Shown here: one piece after another, positions 1 through 6,887 of the stretch
How the letters are laid out: every line of letters starts with the position of its first letter
How positions within the stretch are numbered: the stretch's first letter is position 1
From: Bacteroidota bacterium
GTDB taxonomy: Bacteria; Bacteroidota; Bacteroidia; AKYH767-A; JABDAW01
DNA length: 13,507 bases
Assembly: GCA_023251595.1 (NCBI GenBank)
Contig: JAHEYM010000052.1
Span: 1 to 13,507, forward strand
Direction of reading: 5' to 3'
Notes under the pieces: generated by a model
Seen by the model: the letters and a program-made list of their open reading frames with translations, nothing else
Told to the model about the DNA's origin: nothing
Databases searched by the model: none
Program-made: the position numbers and the translations under genes

Positions 1-1007
1 AGTTTGCTGATGGGTTTGCCAGAGCATGGTATAAATTAACACACCGCGATATGGGACCTCTCGCGCGGTATTTAGGTGCTGAAGTTCCGAAGGAAGTATT
101 GATATGGCAAGATCCGATTCCGGCGGCAAAAAATGACCTAAATGATAACGACATCTCGGTTTTAAAAAGCAAGATTCTTTCAGGTCGACTTTCGATAGCT
201 CAATTAGTTTCCACTGCCTGGGCTTCAGCCTCTACATTTCGCGGCTCAGACAAACGTGGTGGAGCGAATGGTGCACGTATTCGTTTTGAGCCTCAAATTA
301 ATTGGGAAGCCAATAATCCTGTTCAATTAAAAAAAGTATTGACTGAATTAGAAAATATTCAAAAAGAATTCAGCATCGCCGGCAAACACATTTCTATGGC
401 CGATTTAATCGTGTTGGGCGGGTGCGCAGCGATCGAAAAAGCAGCAAAAAATGCGGGTTGTAATATAAACGTCCCATTCTCACCCGGTCGGGGTGATGCA
501 ACCTTAGATCAAACAGACATAGAATCATTTGCAGTGTTAGAGCCAAAAGCAGATGGATTCAGAAATTACAAAAATGCTGAATGCACTTCAATCACTGAAG
601 AGATGTTGGTGGATAAAGCTCAACTATTAACGTTAACTGCACCCGAAATGACAGCTTTGGTAGGTGGTATGAGAGTCTTGAACACCAACTTTGATTGTTC
701 TGATTATGGAGTATTTACCAATAATCCGGAAACGCTTACAAATGATTTCTTTGTAAATTTATTGGATCTAAGTACTGTGTGGAAAGCAACAAATGAAACC
801 GGAGAATTCTTTGAAGGGCGAAATCGTAAAACAGGAGCTGCAAAATGGAAAGCAACACGTGCCGACCTTATCTTTGGTTCAAACTCTGAATTGCGAGCCG
901 TCGCCGAAGTTTATGCCAGTAATGATTCAAAAGAAAAATTTGTGAAAGATTTTGTCGCAGCCTGGAATAAAGTAATGAATTCAGACAGATTTGATTTGGA
1001 AAAATAA
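1..1007 (+). CDS. katG: catalase-peroxidase KatG, C-terminal part (5' end outside window)
   Basis: Bifunctional heme enzyme that breaks down hydrogen peroxide by catalase and peroxidase reactions, giving oxidative-stress defence. The frame is already open at base 3, before the first ATG at 51, so this is the 3' part of a longer gene: about 335 codons of a protein usually near 740. The first codons read FADGFARAWYKLTHRDMGPL, the conserved stretch near the end of the N-terminal heme domain. The Arg at bases 45-47 matches, from memory, the mobile 'arginine switch' of KatG (Arg418 in M. tuberculosis numbering). WQDPIP and the following ~290 residues match the heme-less C-terminal domain, including ALVGGMRVL and the closing FVAAWNKVMNSDRFDL. 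The catalytic Arg/Trp/His and the Met-Tyr-Trp adduct lie upstream and cannot be checked. The gene ends at TAA with no obvious classical terminator; a palindromic repeat region follows. Confidence 0.96.
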   Translation, partial: FADGFARAWYKLTHRDMGPLARYLGAEVPKEVLIWQDPIPAAKNDLNDNDISVLKSKILSGRLSIAQLVSTAWASASTFRGSDKRGGANGARIRFEPQINWEANNPVQLKKVLTELENIQKEFSIAGKHISMADLIVLGGCAAIEKAAKNAGCNINVPFSPGRGDATLDQTDIESFAVLEPKADGFRNYKNAECTSITEEMLVDKAQLLTLTAPEMTALVGGMRVLNTNFDCSDYGVFTNNPETLTNDFFVNLLDLSTVWKATNETGEFFEGRNRKTGAAKWKATRADLIFGSNSELRAVAEVYASNDSKEKFVKDFVAAWNKVMNSDRFDLEK

Positions 1008-1018
1008 AGGAGCAGGCC

Positions 1019-1081
1019 ATGTTGATATTTAGATGTAATTCGTTAAAAAAGTTGGATAACTTTCCGCGTTTAGCATTTTAA
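1019..1081 (+). CDS. possible 20-codon leader-type mini-ORF after katG
   Basis: Directly after the katG stop there is AAAGGAG, a good Shine-Dalgarno-like sequence, seven bases before an ATG at 1019. The ATG opens 20 codons (MLIFRCNSLKKLDNFPRLAF) and a TAA. Nothing in the peptide is recognisable. Bacteroidota rarely depend on strong Shine-Dalgarno sites, so the match may be chance. Low confidence that it is translated. Confidence 0.12.
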   Translation: MLIFRCNSLKKLDNFPRLAF

Positions 1082-1288
1082 TTCTATTAAGGTTAAAAAA
1101 TAAAAGACAAGGTTTATAATCTTTATGAAATGAAACAGAAAACCTTATCGCAACATTTTAACCTTAATAGAAAATGAGATACCCCCGTAGATCTAACCTT
1201 ATTACGGTATCAGAAATAAGGTAATAAGGTTTGAATATTGATGAGCTCATTTTTCTATTAAGGTTGAAAAAAATTAAAGATAAGGTTT
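1082..1288. repeat. three-copy palindromic repeat cluster between katG and the S8 protease
   Basis: This 357-base gap (1008-1364) has no convincing gene. It holds three imperfect copies of an element beginning TTCTATTAAGGTT and ending AAGGTTT: 1082-1115 (+), 1140-1178 (-) and 1246-1288 (+). Copies 1/2 and 2/3 can therefore fold on each other. Inside the 2/3 pair is a perfect 11-bp hairpin, AACCTTATTAC at 1195-1205 with GTAATAAGGTT at 1221-1231. The AACCTTA/TAAGGTT core thus recurs throughout. It could act as a transcription barrier between the two convergent genes, be a small non-autonomous element, or be an RNA structure. No tandem periodicity or transposase is seen. Confidence 0.6.
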
Positions 1289-1364
1289 AGTCTTTCGTTC
1301 TCAAGACTACTTTTAGCGGATTAAAGGATTATTCTCAAACTGACCTTCCCCATGGGTATTATAC

Positions 1365-3053
1365 CTACCGTTTCACAAATTTTTTCAAAGAAGTAGTTCC
1401 TGCAGAGATCAATTCTATAAAATATAAACCATTCGGCAGATGTGTCACATCGATGGCATTATAATAACCATTCAGACTCCAAAACCCAAATTCCGAAACA
1501 GGTCTTCCCAATATATCTTTTATTATTATTTTAGCATTCCGGAGATCTTCACTATAAACCTGTATTCCTAATAAATCGGAGGATGGATTTGGAAATATAA
1601 TCCAGTTATCATCATACGTTTTTCCATTCATCTCCTCCTTCACGAGAGATAAAGTATGAAAGGCATCGATTCTCCCCGCTCCTATCTTGCCTGCGTAGGC
1701 CGGATTTAAACCGTCAATATTTACACACCCACGTTTTATATAATCTTCCACCTGAGCGGGAGATAAATGTTTGTTTTCAGAAATTACCAATGCCGCCAAA
1801 GCAGCCACCTGGGGACTCGCCATGGATGTTCCACTCATATATACATACGCATTGTTTCCTCCGCCCGATAAACTATATATTTTATTTCCATAAGCAACCA
1901 CATCCGTCTGTGATCCGTAATCCGAAAAGCTGCAAATATGATCCGTGCTGTCTGCAGCCGAAACACCTATCACATGAGGAAATTTCGCCGGATAATGATA
2001 ATTATTTGTGCTGTCATTTCCGGTGGCAGAGACCATGACTATTCCCAACCGAAATGCCTGATCCATAAGGTCTGACCATGTTTGTGATAATTCAGTGCTT
2101 GTAAAAGACATATTTATCACTTGTGCTCCATTTCGTATCGCATAAGCAATTCCTCCTGACGGGTCATCGACTGATTCTCCGCTAGAAGAATCTCTTGTAC
2201 ATTTTACTGACATCAGCCGGCAATTAAAACCGAGAGAGGACATACCAAAATGATTATCGGTTGCAGCAGCAGCAAGTCCCGCGACATGTGTGCCGTGCGA
2301 AAATATTCCTGTGATACTTGTATTTGCAGGTGGATTCGGATCTCCATCCTGATCGGCAACATCAAATCCATTCACGTCGTCTATGTATCCGTTTCCATCA
2401 TCATCGATTCCATTTCCCGGAATTTCACCCTTGTTTATCCAAAGTTTTGAAATTAAATCGCCATGCGTAATTCGCACCGCGTTATCAACCACTGCAATCA
2501 CGACAGAGGAATCCCCATTGGTAAGATCCCATGCCTGCTGCGCATGAATTTTAGTGAGATACCATTCTTGTCCGCCGAGAAAATCATTCGGAATAAAGGT
2601 AGTGTAAAATGCAGGAACACGCTCACAATATTCTATACAGGAAGATGCACGAAATTTATTCAACAAATACTCACAACTATCCGTCTGATTAAAATTAATT
2701 TTATATACGCGATCAAGGACTTCGCCCAAACCTGAAAAAGGCCTTGATACCTGAGCAATTTTGCATTTTGCAGCGTTATCAGAGCCAAGAATTTTTTCAC
2801 CCGAAAAAGACGAAGGATTATTTAAAAAACAATCTGAAGTAATTCGGACATACAATACTCCATCCTGAAATGGTTTTCGTTCTTGTGCATTAAGATTCGC
2901 ATTTCCAAAGAGACAAAAAATAATTCCCGCAAAGACGCAAAGACGCAAAGAAAAAAATATCTCGCGCAGATTTCGCTGATTTTCGCTGATGAAATGATTC
3001 GGTTTTATTTCGAGCGGATTAAACAAATTTTTGCAAATAATTTCCTCTCCCAT
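1365..3053 (-). CDS. secreted subtilisin-like S8 serine protease with type IX secretion sorting domain
   Basis: Endopeptidase of the subtilase family, exported by Sec and then moved across the outer membrane by the type IX system. Counting from the ATG at 3053, the triad is Asp190 (in VVIAVVDN), His253 (HGTHVAG) and Ser410 (GTSMASP). NGIDDDGNGYIDD (214-226) looks like a Ca-binding acidic loop. Residues 486-562 form a C-terminal sorting domain: FPNPSSD, then DILGR, LPNGLYF and a basic end, KKFVKR. The N-terminus is odd: residues 1-43 are encoded inside dispersed repeat DNA, and the hydrophobic signal peptide (about 38-57, ending in NLNAQ) starts only after it. A TTG at 2946-2948 would give a more normal signal peptide, beginning at residue 36, so the true start may be there. 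No other ATG lies between. It is an extracellular or surface protease of unknown substrate. No promoter was found. Confidence 0.93.
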   Translation of the reverse strand: MGEEIICKNLFNPLEIKPNHFISENQRNLREIFFSLRLCVFAGIIFCLFGNANLNAQERKPFQDGVLYVRITSDCFLNNPSSFSGEKILGSDNAAKCKIAQVSRPFSGLGEVLDRVYKINFNQTDSCEYLLNKFRASSCIEYCERVPAFYTTFIPNDFLGGQEWYLTKIHAQQAWDLTNGDSSVVIAVVDNAVRITHGDLISKLWINKGEIPGNGIDDDGNGYIDDVNGFDVADQDGDPNPPANTSITGIFSHGTHVAGLAAAATDNHFGMSSLGFNCRLMSVKCTRDSSSGESVDDPSGGIAYAIRNGAQVINMSFTSTELSQTWSDLMDQAFRLGIVMVSATGNDSTNNYHYPAKFPHVIGVSAADSTDHICSFSDYGSQTDVVAYGNKIYSLSGGGNNAYVYMSGTSMASPQVAALAALVISENKHLSPAQVEDYIKRGCVNIDGLNPAYAGKIGAGRIDAFHTLSLVKEEMNGKTYDDNWIIFPNPSSDLLGIQVYSEDLRNAKIIIKDILGRPVSEFGFWSLNGYYNAIDVTHLPNGLYFIELISAGTTSLKKFVKR

Positions 3054-3118
3054 GATTTTATTTGCGGTAATCTGCTTTATCTGCGCGCAAAACGTTTGCG
3101 CGCAGATTCGCCAATTTT
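2925..3118. repeat. dispersed intergenic repeat DNA at the protease 5' end
   Basis: Contains three exact tandem copies of CGCAAAGA (2928-2951), two of TTTCGCTGAT (2971-2990), and ATCTGC/GCAGAT blocks ending in a perfect 13-bp hairpin. This composition resembles repeat families scattered between genes in many environmental genomes, which generate spurious peptides such as KDAKTQRK. Related fragments occur elsewhere in the window: CGCAAAGACG at 4659-4668 and CGCAGATTT at 5646-5654. The repeat overlaps the first ~43 codons of the annotated protease frame. That it is repeat-derived is inferred from composition and memory, not from a search. Confidence 0.6.
3079..3107. repeat. perfect 13-bp hairpin ATCTGCGCGCAAA / TTTGCGCGCAGAT
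   Basis: The arms at 3079-3091 and 3095-3107 are exact reverse complements with a 3-nt ACG loop. The hairpin starts 12 nt beyond the GAPDH stop codon in the direction of that gene, so it could act as a 3'-end structure for its mRNA. No U-run follows on the minus strand, so it is not a classical intrinsic terminator. It is more likely a REP-like palindrome of the repeat region, possibly co-opted for termination or mRNA protection. Confidence 0.6.
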
Positions 3119-4606
3119 TTAATAGTATCTCAATCTGATCACTTCAGAAAGATGTTTTGCAAAACGCATTACCTGTCTGCTATAACCGTATTCGTTATCA
3201 TACCAAATATATAAAACAATACTTTTTTTATCTTTGGAGACAATTGTTGCTGGGCTATCGACAATACATGCACAAGGATTTCCGACGAGATCGCTCGAGA
3301 CCAATTCATTTGAAAATGAGTACTGAATTTGTTCAACGAGTTCGCCTTTTAAGGCAGCATCCTTTAAAATGGCATTGACCATATCTTTATCTACTTCTTT
3401 ATTCACAGTAAGGTTTAATATAGCCAACGAGACATCAGGAGTCGGTACACGAACTGCGTTACCGGTCAACTTGCCGGTAAGATTTGGCAGAACTTTCGCG
3501 ACGGCTTTATCTGCGCCGGTTTCTGTAATTACCATGTTTAATGCAGCACTACGACCACGGCGATATTTTTTGTGATAATTATCCAATAAATTCTGATCGT
3601 TTGTATATGCGTGAATTGTTTCAATATGTCCTTTTTGCACCCCAAGTTTTGCATCGATAACTGCAAGAATAGGAACGATAGCGTTTGTTGTACAGGAAGC
3701 CGCAGAAAAAATTGTTTCGTCAGCTTTAAAATCAGTATGATTTATTCCATGCACAATATTTGGAATATCGCCTTTTCCGGGTGCTGTCAAGAGCACTTTA
3801 CTGATTCCTTTCGATAGAAGATGTTTACTAAGTCCCGCACGATCGCGAAAAACGCCGGTATTGTCGATCAACAAGGCGTTGGAAATACCATATTTTTCAT
3901 AGTCAATTGTTGCGGGATCGTTTGAAGCGATCATGAACACTTTATGACCATTTACGATAAGCGCTTTATTTTCGAAATCCGGAATCACGATTCCGAGGAA
4001 GGGTCCATGAACAGAATCGCTGCGTAATAAATCGACACGTTTTTCAATATCTTCATTTGTATTGCTCCGTGATACAATCGCACGAAGGCGAAGTTGCTCA
4101 CCTTTACCAGCCTGTGCAATTAATTCTCTCGCCATAAGACGACCAATTCTTCCAAAACCATATAAGACTACATCTTTTGGATTCAGACTGAATTTTTCTT
4201 TACCAATACAACCACTTAATTTATCGGTGATAAAATCACGCGCACTTTTATAGTTTGCATTCTCCGCGTGCCATTCGCCTGCGAGCTTACCGATATCGAT
4301 GCGTGACGGGGAAAAGTCGAGCTTATTGATTTCCTGCGCGAGGAGGAGTGTATCCTTGATTGTGATGGGTGCATTCACGATACTTCGGGCATAGTGATGA
4401 AGACTGAGTATTTCGCTCGAACTTCTATCGACTAATTGATTCCGGAAAATGATGAGTTCAACCGATTTGTCGAACCAGAGATTTCCGGCTACGTTAATGA
4501 GTTCGATCGCAGCTTTTTCATCTGTAATCCAGTCCTTTAGCTCGTCTTCGAACTGCTTTTTGTTTTCGGTCATGTCTTCGATTTGATTCAATGCTTCAGT
4601 ATCCAT
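3119..4606 (-). CDS. gap: glyceraldehyde-3-phosphate dehydrogenase, long form
   Basis: Oxidises and phosphorylates glyceraldehyde-3-phosphate to 1,3-bisphosphoglycerate in glycolysis, or the reverse in gluconeogenesis. From the ATG at 4606 it has 495 residues. The first ~145 are a helical, charged extension absent from the usual ~335-residue enzyme but known in a long GAPDH subfamily common in Bacteroidota. The Rossmann motif YGFGRIGRL is at ~149-157, the catalytic Cys305 is in SAASCTTN, and the partner His332 is in HAYTNDQ. NLTGKLTGNAVRVPTPDVS and WYDNEYGYS are classic GAPDH signatures. After the second strand the sequence is AIVSRSN, without the acidic residue typical of strictly NAD-dependent enzymes, so NADP use is possible. 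The frame opens further up to 4663, but residues before MDTEAL look like untranslated leader. A TAATTTTG -7 element lies about 80 nt upstream. Confidence 0.95.
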   Translation of the reverse strand: MDTEALNQIEDMTENKKQFEDELKDWITDEKAAIELINVAGNLWFDKSVELIIFRNQLVDRSSSEILSLHHYARSIVNAPITIKDTLLLAQEINKLDFSPSRIDIGKLAGEWHAENANYKSARDFITDKLSGCIGKEKFSLNPKDVVLYGFGRIGRLMARELIAQAGKGEQLRLRAIVSRSNTNEDIEKRVDLLRSDSVHGPFLGIVIPDFENKALIVNGHKVFMIASNDPATIDYEKYGISNALLIDNTGVFRDRAGLSKHLLSKGISKVLLTAPGKGDIPNIVHGINHTDFKADETIFSAASCTTNAIVPILAVIDAKLGVQKGHIETIHAYTNDQNLLDNYHKKYRRGRSAALNMVITETGADKAVAKVLPNLTGKLTGNAVRVPTPDVSLAILNLTVNKEVDKDMVNAILKDAALKGELVEQIQYSFSNELVSSDLVGNPCACIVDSPATIVSKDKKSIVLYIWYDNEYGYSRQVMRFAKHLSEVIRLRYY

Positions 4607-4658
4607 ATTTTTAAGTTTTAAGATGGTACTAATTAATCTCTCCGTACAGGCGGTGAGG

Positions 4659-4668
4659 CGCAAAGACG
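4659..4668. repeat. CGCAAAGACG fragment in the gap leader
   Basis: Ten-base exact match to the CGCAAAGA tandem repeat at 2928-2951, lying in the untranslated region between the gap promoter and start codon. It may be a remnant of the same dispersed repeat family. A ten-base match alone is weak evidence. Confidence 0.3.
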
Positions 4669-4688
4669 GGATAAAGTAAACAAGACCG

Positions 4689-4696
4689 CAAAATTA
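4689..4696 (-). promoter_or_regulatory. -7 promoter element TAATTTTG upstream of gap
   Basis: Reads TAATTTTG on the minus strand, a full match to the Bacteroidetes -7 consensus TAnnTTTG. It predicts a start about 5 nt downstream and a ~75-80 nt leader. No good -33 TTTG is visible at the usual ~19-nt spacing. Confidence 0.45.
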
Positions 4697-4733
4697 AAGG
4701 TTTTTTCCCGATCGGAGGAAAAATAAGAAGAAC

Positions 4734-4770
4734 TTTTCTGAAACCTTAGCCCAGATAGGTTTTCAGAAAA
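4734..4770 (-). terminator. possible terminator hairpin overlapping the rpoD stop codon
   Basis: Arms at 4734-4745 and 4758-4770 pair over 12 bp with one bulged base (minus-strand core TTTCTGAAAACC / GGTTTCAGAAA). The stop codon and final codons of rpoD sit in the loop. The minus strand continues into a pyrimidine-rich stretch (GTTCTTCTTATTTTT). The stem is AT-rich, so termination strength is uncertain. Confidence 0.35.
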
Positions 4771-5609
4771 CGACTTCTGGATTTATGACGCAATCTGCGA
4801 ATTGCTTTTTCTTTGATCTGACGAACACGCTCGCGTGTGAGATCAAATTTCATGGCAATTTCTTCCAATGAAAAACAATGTGTACTGCCAATACCGAAGA
4901 AAAGTTTGATGATATCCTTTTCACGCATTGTAAGCGTATTGAGAGAACGATCGATTTCCTTCTGAAGCGATTCCGATATCAAGTAATGATCGGCTTGCGG
5001 CGAATCTTCATTTTCCATTACATCTATAAGACTGCTTTCTTCACCTTGAACGAAAGGAGCATCCATAGAAACATGACGCCCTGAAAGCCGCATTGTGTCA
5101 GAAATTTTATCACTTGGAAGTTCGAGCAGAGTTCCCAATTCCTCGGCAGAAGGTTCGCGTTCAAACTCTTGTTCAAGTTTGGAATATGCCTTATTTATTT
5201 TGTTGAGAGAGCCGACCTGATTTAAAGGTAAACGAACGATACGGGCTTGTTCTGCAAGCGATTGAAGGATGGATTGGCGAATCCACCATACGGCATAAGA
5301 AATAAATTTAAAGCCTCTCGTTTCATCAAAACGTGATGCGGCTTTTATTAGACCCAGATTCCCTTCATTGATGAGATCTGGTAAACTCAAACCCTGATTT
5401 TGATATTGTTTTGCAACAGAAACGACAAAGCGAAGATTTGCTTTTGTAAGTTTTTCGAGTGCAAGCTGATCACCTTCTCTGATTTGTTTTGCGAGTACCG
5501 CTTCCTCTTCAGCAGTAATCATCGCTTCCCTGCTTATTTCCTGCAGATATTTTTCCAGAGATTGACTTTCCCTGTTGGTGATAGATCGGGTAATCTTTAG
5601 CTGTCTCAT
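4746..5609 (-). CDS. rpoD: primary (housekeeping) RNA polymerase sigma factor, Bacteroidetes type
   Basis: Binds core RNA polymerase and directs it to housekeeping promoters. It has 287 residues and starts MRQLKITRSITNRESQSL, essentially the conserved N-terminus of Bacteroidetes RpoD/SigA. Region 1.1 is missing, which is normal for the phylum. Region 1.2 is at ~15-48 (SLEKYLQEI). Region 2 is at ~50-120, with LTKANLRFVVSVAKQYQNQG, DLINEGNLGLIKA, FDETRGFKFISYAVWWIRQ and ILQSLAEQ. Region 3 is at ~125-205 and contains RLPLNQVGSLNKINKA. Region 4 is at ~218-282, with LTMREKDIIKLFFGI and the helix-turn-helix SLEEIAMKFDLTRERVRQIKEKAIRRL. Its own presumed -7 element lies only 7 nt before the ATG. The TAnnTTTG elements across this window are what this sigma is expected to read. 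Confidence 0.97.
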   Translation of the reverse strand: MRQLKITRSITNRESQSLEKYLQEISREAMITAEEEAVLAKQIREGDQLALEKLTKANLRFVVSVAKQYQNQGLSLPDLINEGNLGLIKAASRFDETRGFKFISYAVWWIRQSILQSLAEQARIVRLPLNQVGSLNKINKAYSKLEQEFEREPSAEELGTLLELPSDKISDTMRLSGRHVSMDAPFVQGEESSLIDVMENEDSPQADHYLISESLQKEIDRSLNTLTMREKDIIKLFFGIGSTHCFSLEEIAMKFDLTRERVRQIKEKAIRRLRHKSRSRFLKTYLG

Positions 5610-5616
5610 CGTGAAG

Positions 5617-5624
5617 CAAATATA
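5617..5624 (-). promoter_or_regulatory. -7 promoter element TATATTTG directly upstream of rpoD
   Basis: TATATTTG on the minus strand fully matches TAnnTTTG and ends 7 nt before the ATG. Transcription would then begin within a few bases of the start codon, giving a leaderless or nearly leaderless mRNA. No -33 TTTG was found at standard spacing. Confidence 0.45.
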
Positions 5625-5645
5625 AGTCTATGATATTGCCTTAAC

Positions 5646-5654
5646 GCAGATTTC
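5646..5654. repeat. CGCAGATTT fragment upstream of rpoD
   Basis: Nine-base match to the CGCAGATTT of the repeat region near 2966-2974. It may be a remnant of the same dispersed repeat; chance is also possible. Confidence 0.2.
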
Positions 5655-5964
5655 AACAGCCGGAATCAATAATTCATGATATCGTGCATATATTGATTAA
5701 TTTATTCCTATTCGCTGAGCTATCCGCTTTAATCCTTCACGCAAAAAAACGACGTTCAAAATATTTTTTCTTCTTCTTGGCGGTTGTGCTCTTCGAAACA
5801 TCTTACTATCTTTTCCTTGATGAAAAAGAAAGAGTAACAAAGAAAAAATCAAGGCTGTTGAATATTCCGGCGCAACTCTTTTTCTGCGATTTTGCTGAAC
5901 AGTCCCCTATCCATTTCCGAAGATCAAATCTTTATCTGACTTAGGACTGTTCCTGCTTTTGTGG
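5655..5964. other. structured non-coding gap between rpoD and the MORN lipoprotein
   Basis: No convincing gene. An 86-codon plus-strand frame (5684-5944) shows no family signature and its second half has the composition of intergenic repeat DNA, so I do not call it. Two inverted repeats are present: CCTTGAT (5815-5821) with ATCAAGG (5848-5854), enclosing an A-rich loop with AGTAACAAAG; and an exact 9-bp pair, GAACAGTCC (5897-5905) with GGACTGTTC (5944-5952). The second pair sits just beyond the stop of the lipoprotein gene and may mark its 3' end. From memory the first resembles intergenic repeats in other Bacteroidota, but this is unverified. Confidence 0.45.
5897..5952. repeat. 9-bp inverted repeat GAACAGTCC / GGACTGTTC
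   Basis: Perfect arms at 5897-5905 and 5944-5952 with a 38-nt spacer, which contains a smaller AGAT/ATCT pairing. The nearer arm begins 12 nt past the lipoprotein stop codon on the minus strand. No U-run follows. The role is unknown; a 3'-end structure or a mobile-element end are possible. Confidence 0.5.
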
Positions 5965-6825
5965 TTATTTATTTACCCGTTTAACATTAAAATCAATATT
6001 TAGAGTGTCTCCTTCAAGTACATCAATTAATTTATTAGAACTAATTAAAGCTCGAATTGATATTCTGACCTTACCAATTTTATCAAATTTTATGCGATAT
6101 CTATGTTCCTCTCCGTAATTTGAAATAGTCTCTGTTATTAATTCATCGAAGTTGTTCATGTCGTTTTTATATGTCGCAAGAATAAGCGAATTATCAGGAG
6201 GATGGGCAACACAAAATACCAAATAGAACTCTGAATTCAGCTTAACATGATTTTCATCTACAAAAGCCGAACTGTCATTCCAATATTCTACTCCATAATT
6301 TCGGCTAATTAAGGTCCCATGCTTTTCAATCTCTGAACCCTCCTCGGAAAAAAATTTCAAATAGAAATAATTAGCCGAGTTGTCAAAAGCGTTATAAGCT
6401 TTTATTCTATTTGACGGATAGAAAAATAATTGCGAGCCATATGATTTTCCATTCTTATAATGGCCAGCAGCGGTTATTATTCCCTCATCTGAGTATTCAG
6501 CACAACTTCCATCAGGTAAATTATTTTGCCAAAATGCTTTAGATTTAATAGTTCCGGAGTTGTAATAATGATCAACATAACCGGATACAACACCCATCTT
6601 ATACGGGGTTATTTCCTTGATTTTTCCATTAGTGAAATAATGAATATCTAAGCCATGTTTTATACTATCATTTATGGCGTCGGCTCTACGAGCAATTTTA
6701 CCGTCTTCACGATAATATATTTTTCTTGTGATTGAGTCATTTATTTTTATTCGCTCGGAATCGTAATGTTGGGTGCAAGAGAAAAACATAGTAATGAAAA
6801 CAATGAAATATAAAACATAACACAT
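5965..6825 (-). CDS. lipoprotein with MORN/YwqK-like repeats
   Basis: Predicted lipoprotein of 286 residues. Residues 1-17 (MCYVLYFIVFITMFFSC) form a short signal peptide ending in FFSC, a typical Bacteroidetes lipobox, so Cys17 would be lipidated. Residues ~35-150 hold degenerate MORN-type repeats, recognisable by alternating aromatic and NG/DG patterns: YYREDGKIA, HYFTNGKIKEI, HYYNSGTIKSK, EYSDEGIITAAGHYKNGKSYG and FFYPSNRIKAY. Proteins of this kind are often labelled 'YwqK family antitoxin', but the label says little about function. Residues ~185-286 form a beta-rich C-terminal part that I do not recognise. The gene lies 62 nt downstream of the toxin gene on the same strand without a clear promoter of its own, so it may be read through from the toxin-antitoxin promoter. 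Molecular function is unknown. Confidence 0.8.
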   Translation of the reverse strand: MCYVLYFIVFITMFFSCTQHYDSERIKINDSITRKIYYREDGKIARRADAINDSIKHGLDIHYFTNGKIKEITPYKMGVVSGYVDHYYNSGTIKSKAFWQNNLPDGSCAEYSDEGIITAAGHYKNGKSYGSQLFFYPSNRIKAYNAFDNSANYFYLKFFSEEGSEIEKHGTLISRNYGVEYWNDSSAFVDENHVKLNSEFYLVFCVAHPPDNSLILATYKNDMNNFDELITETISNYGEEHRYRIKFDKIGKVRISIRALISSNKLIDVLEGDTLNIDFNVKRVNK

Positions 6826-6887
6826 CCGCTGTGGTATATCTAAAGAAGAATAAAAATTATCGGCTTTAATCGATTGTTGTGTTTGTG

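Noticed and set aside
2883..3122. 79-codon plus-strand frame reading KDAKTQRK
   Set aside because: It is the translation of the CGCAAAGA repeat region antisense to the protease start; peptides of this type are common artefacts of such repeats.
4697..4730. Palindrome CCGATCGG flanked by T- and A-runs as a terminator between rpoD and gap
   Set aside because: The stem is mostly A-T pairs around a tiny core and no U-run follows on the minus strand; the hairpin at 4734-4770 is the better candidate.
5684..5944. 86-codon plus-strand frame with two hydrophobic stretches, possible small membrane protein
   Set aside because: No family signature, second half resembles intergenic repeat DNA with inverted repeats, and no promoter or start-site support.
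5965..6825. MORN lipoprotein as the antitoxin of the neighbouring toxin, because its family is often named 'YwqK antitoxin'
   Set aside because: The toxin already has an overlapping cognate antitoxin, and the lipobox places this protein in the envelope, where it could not neutralise a cytoplasmic toxin.
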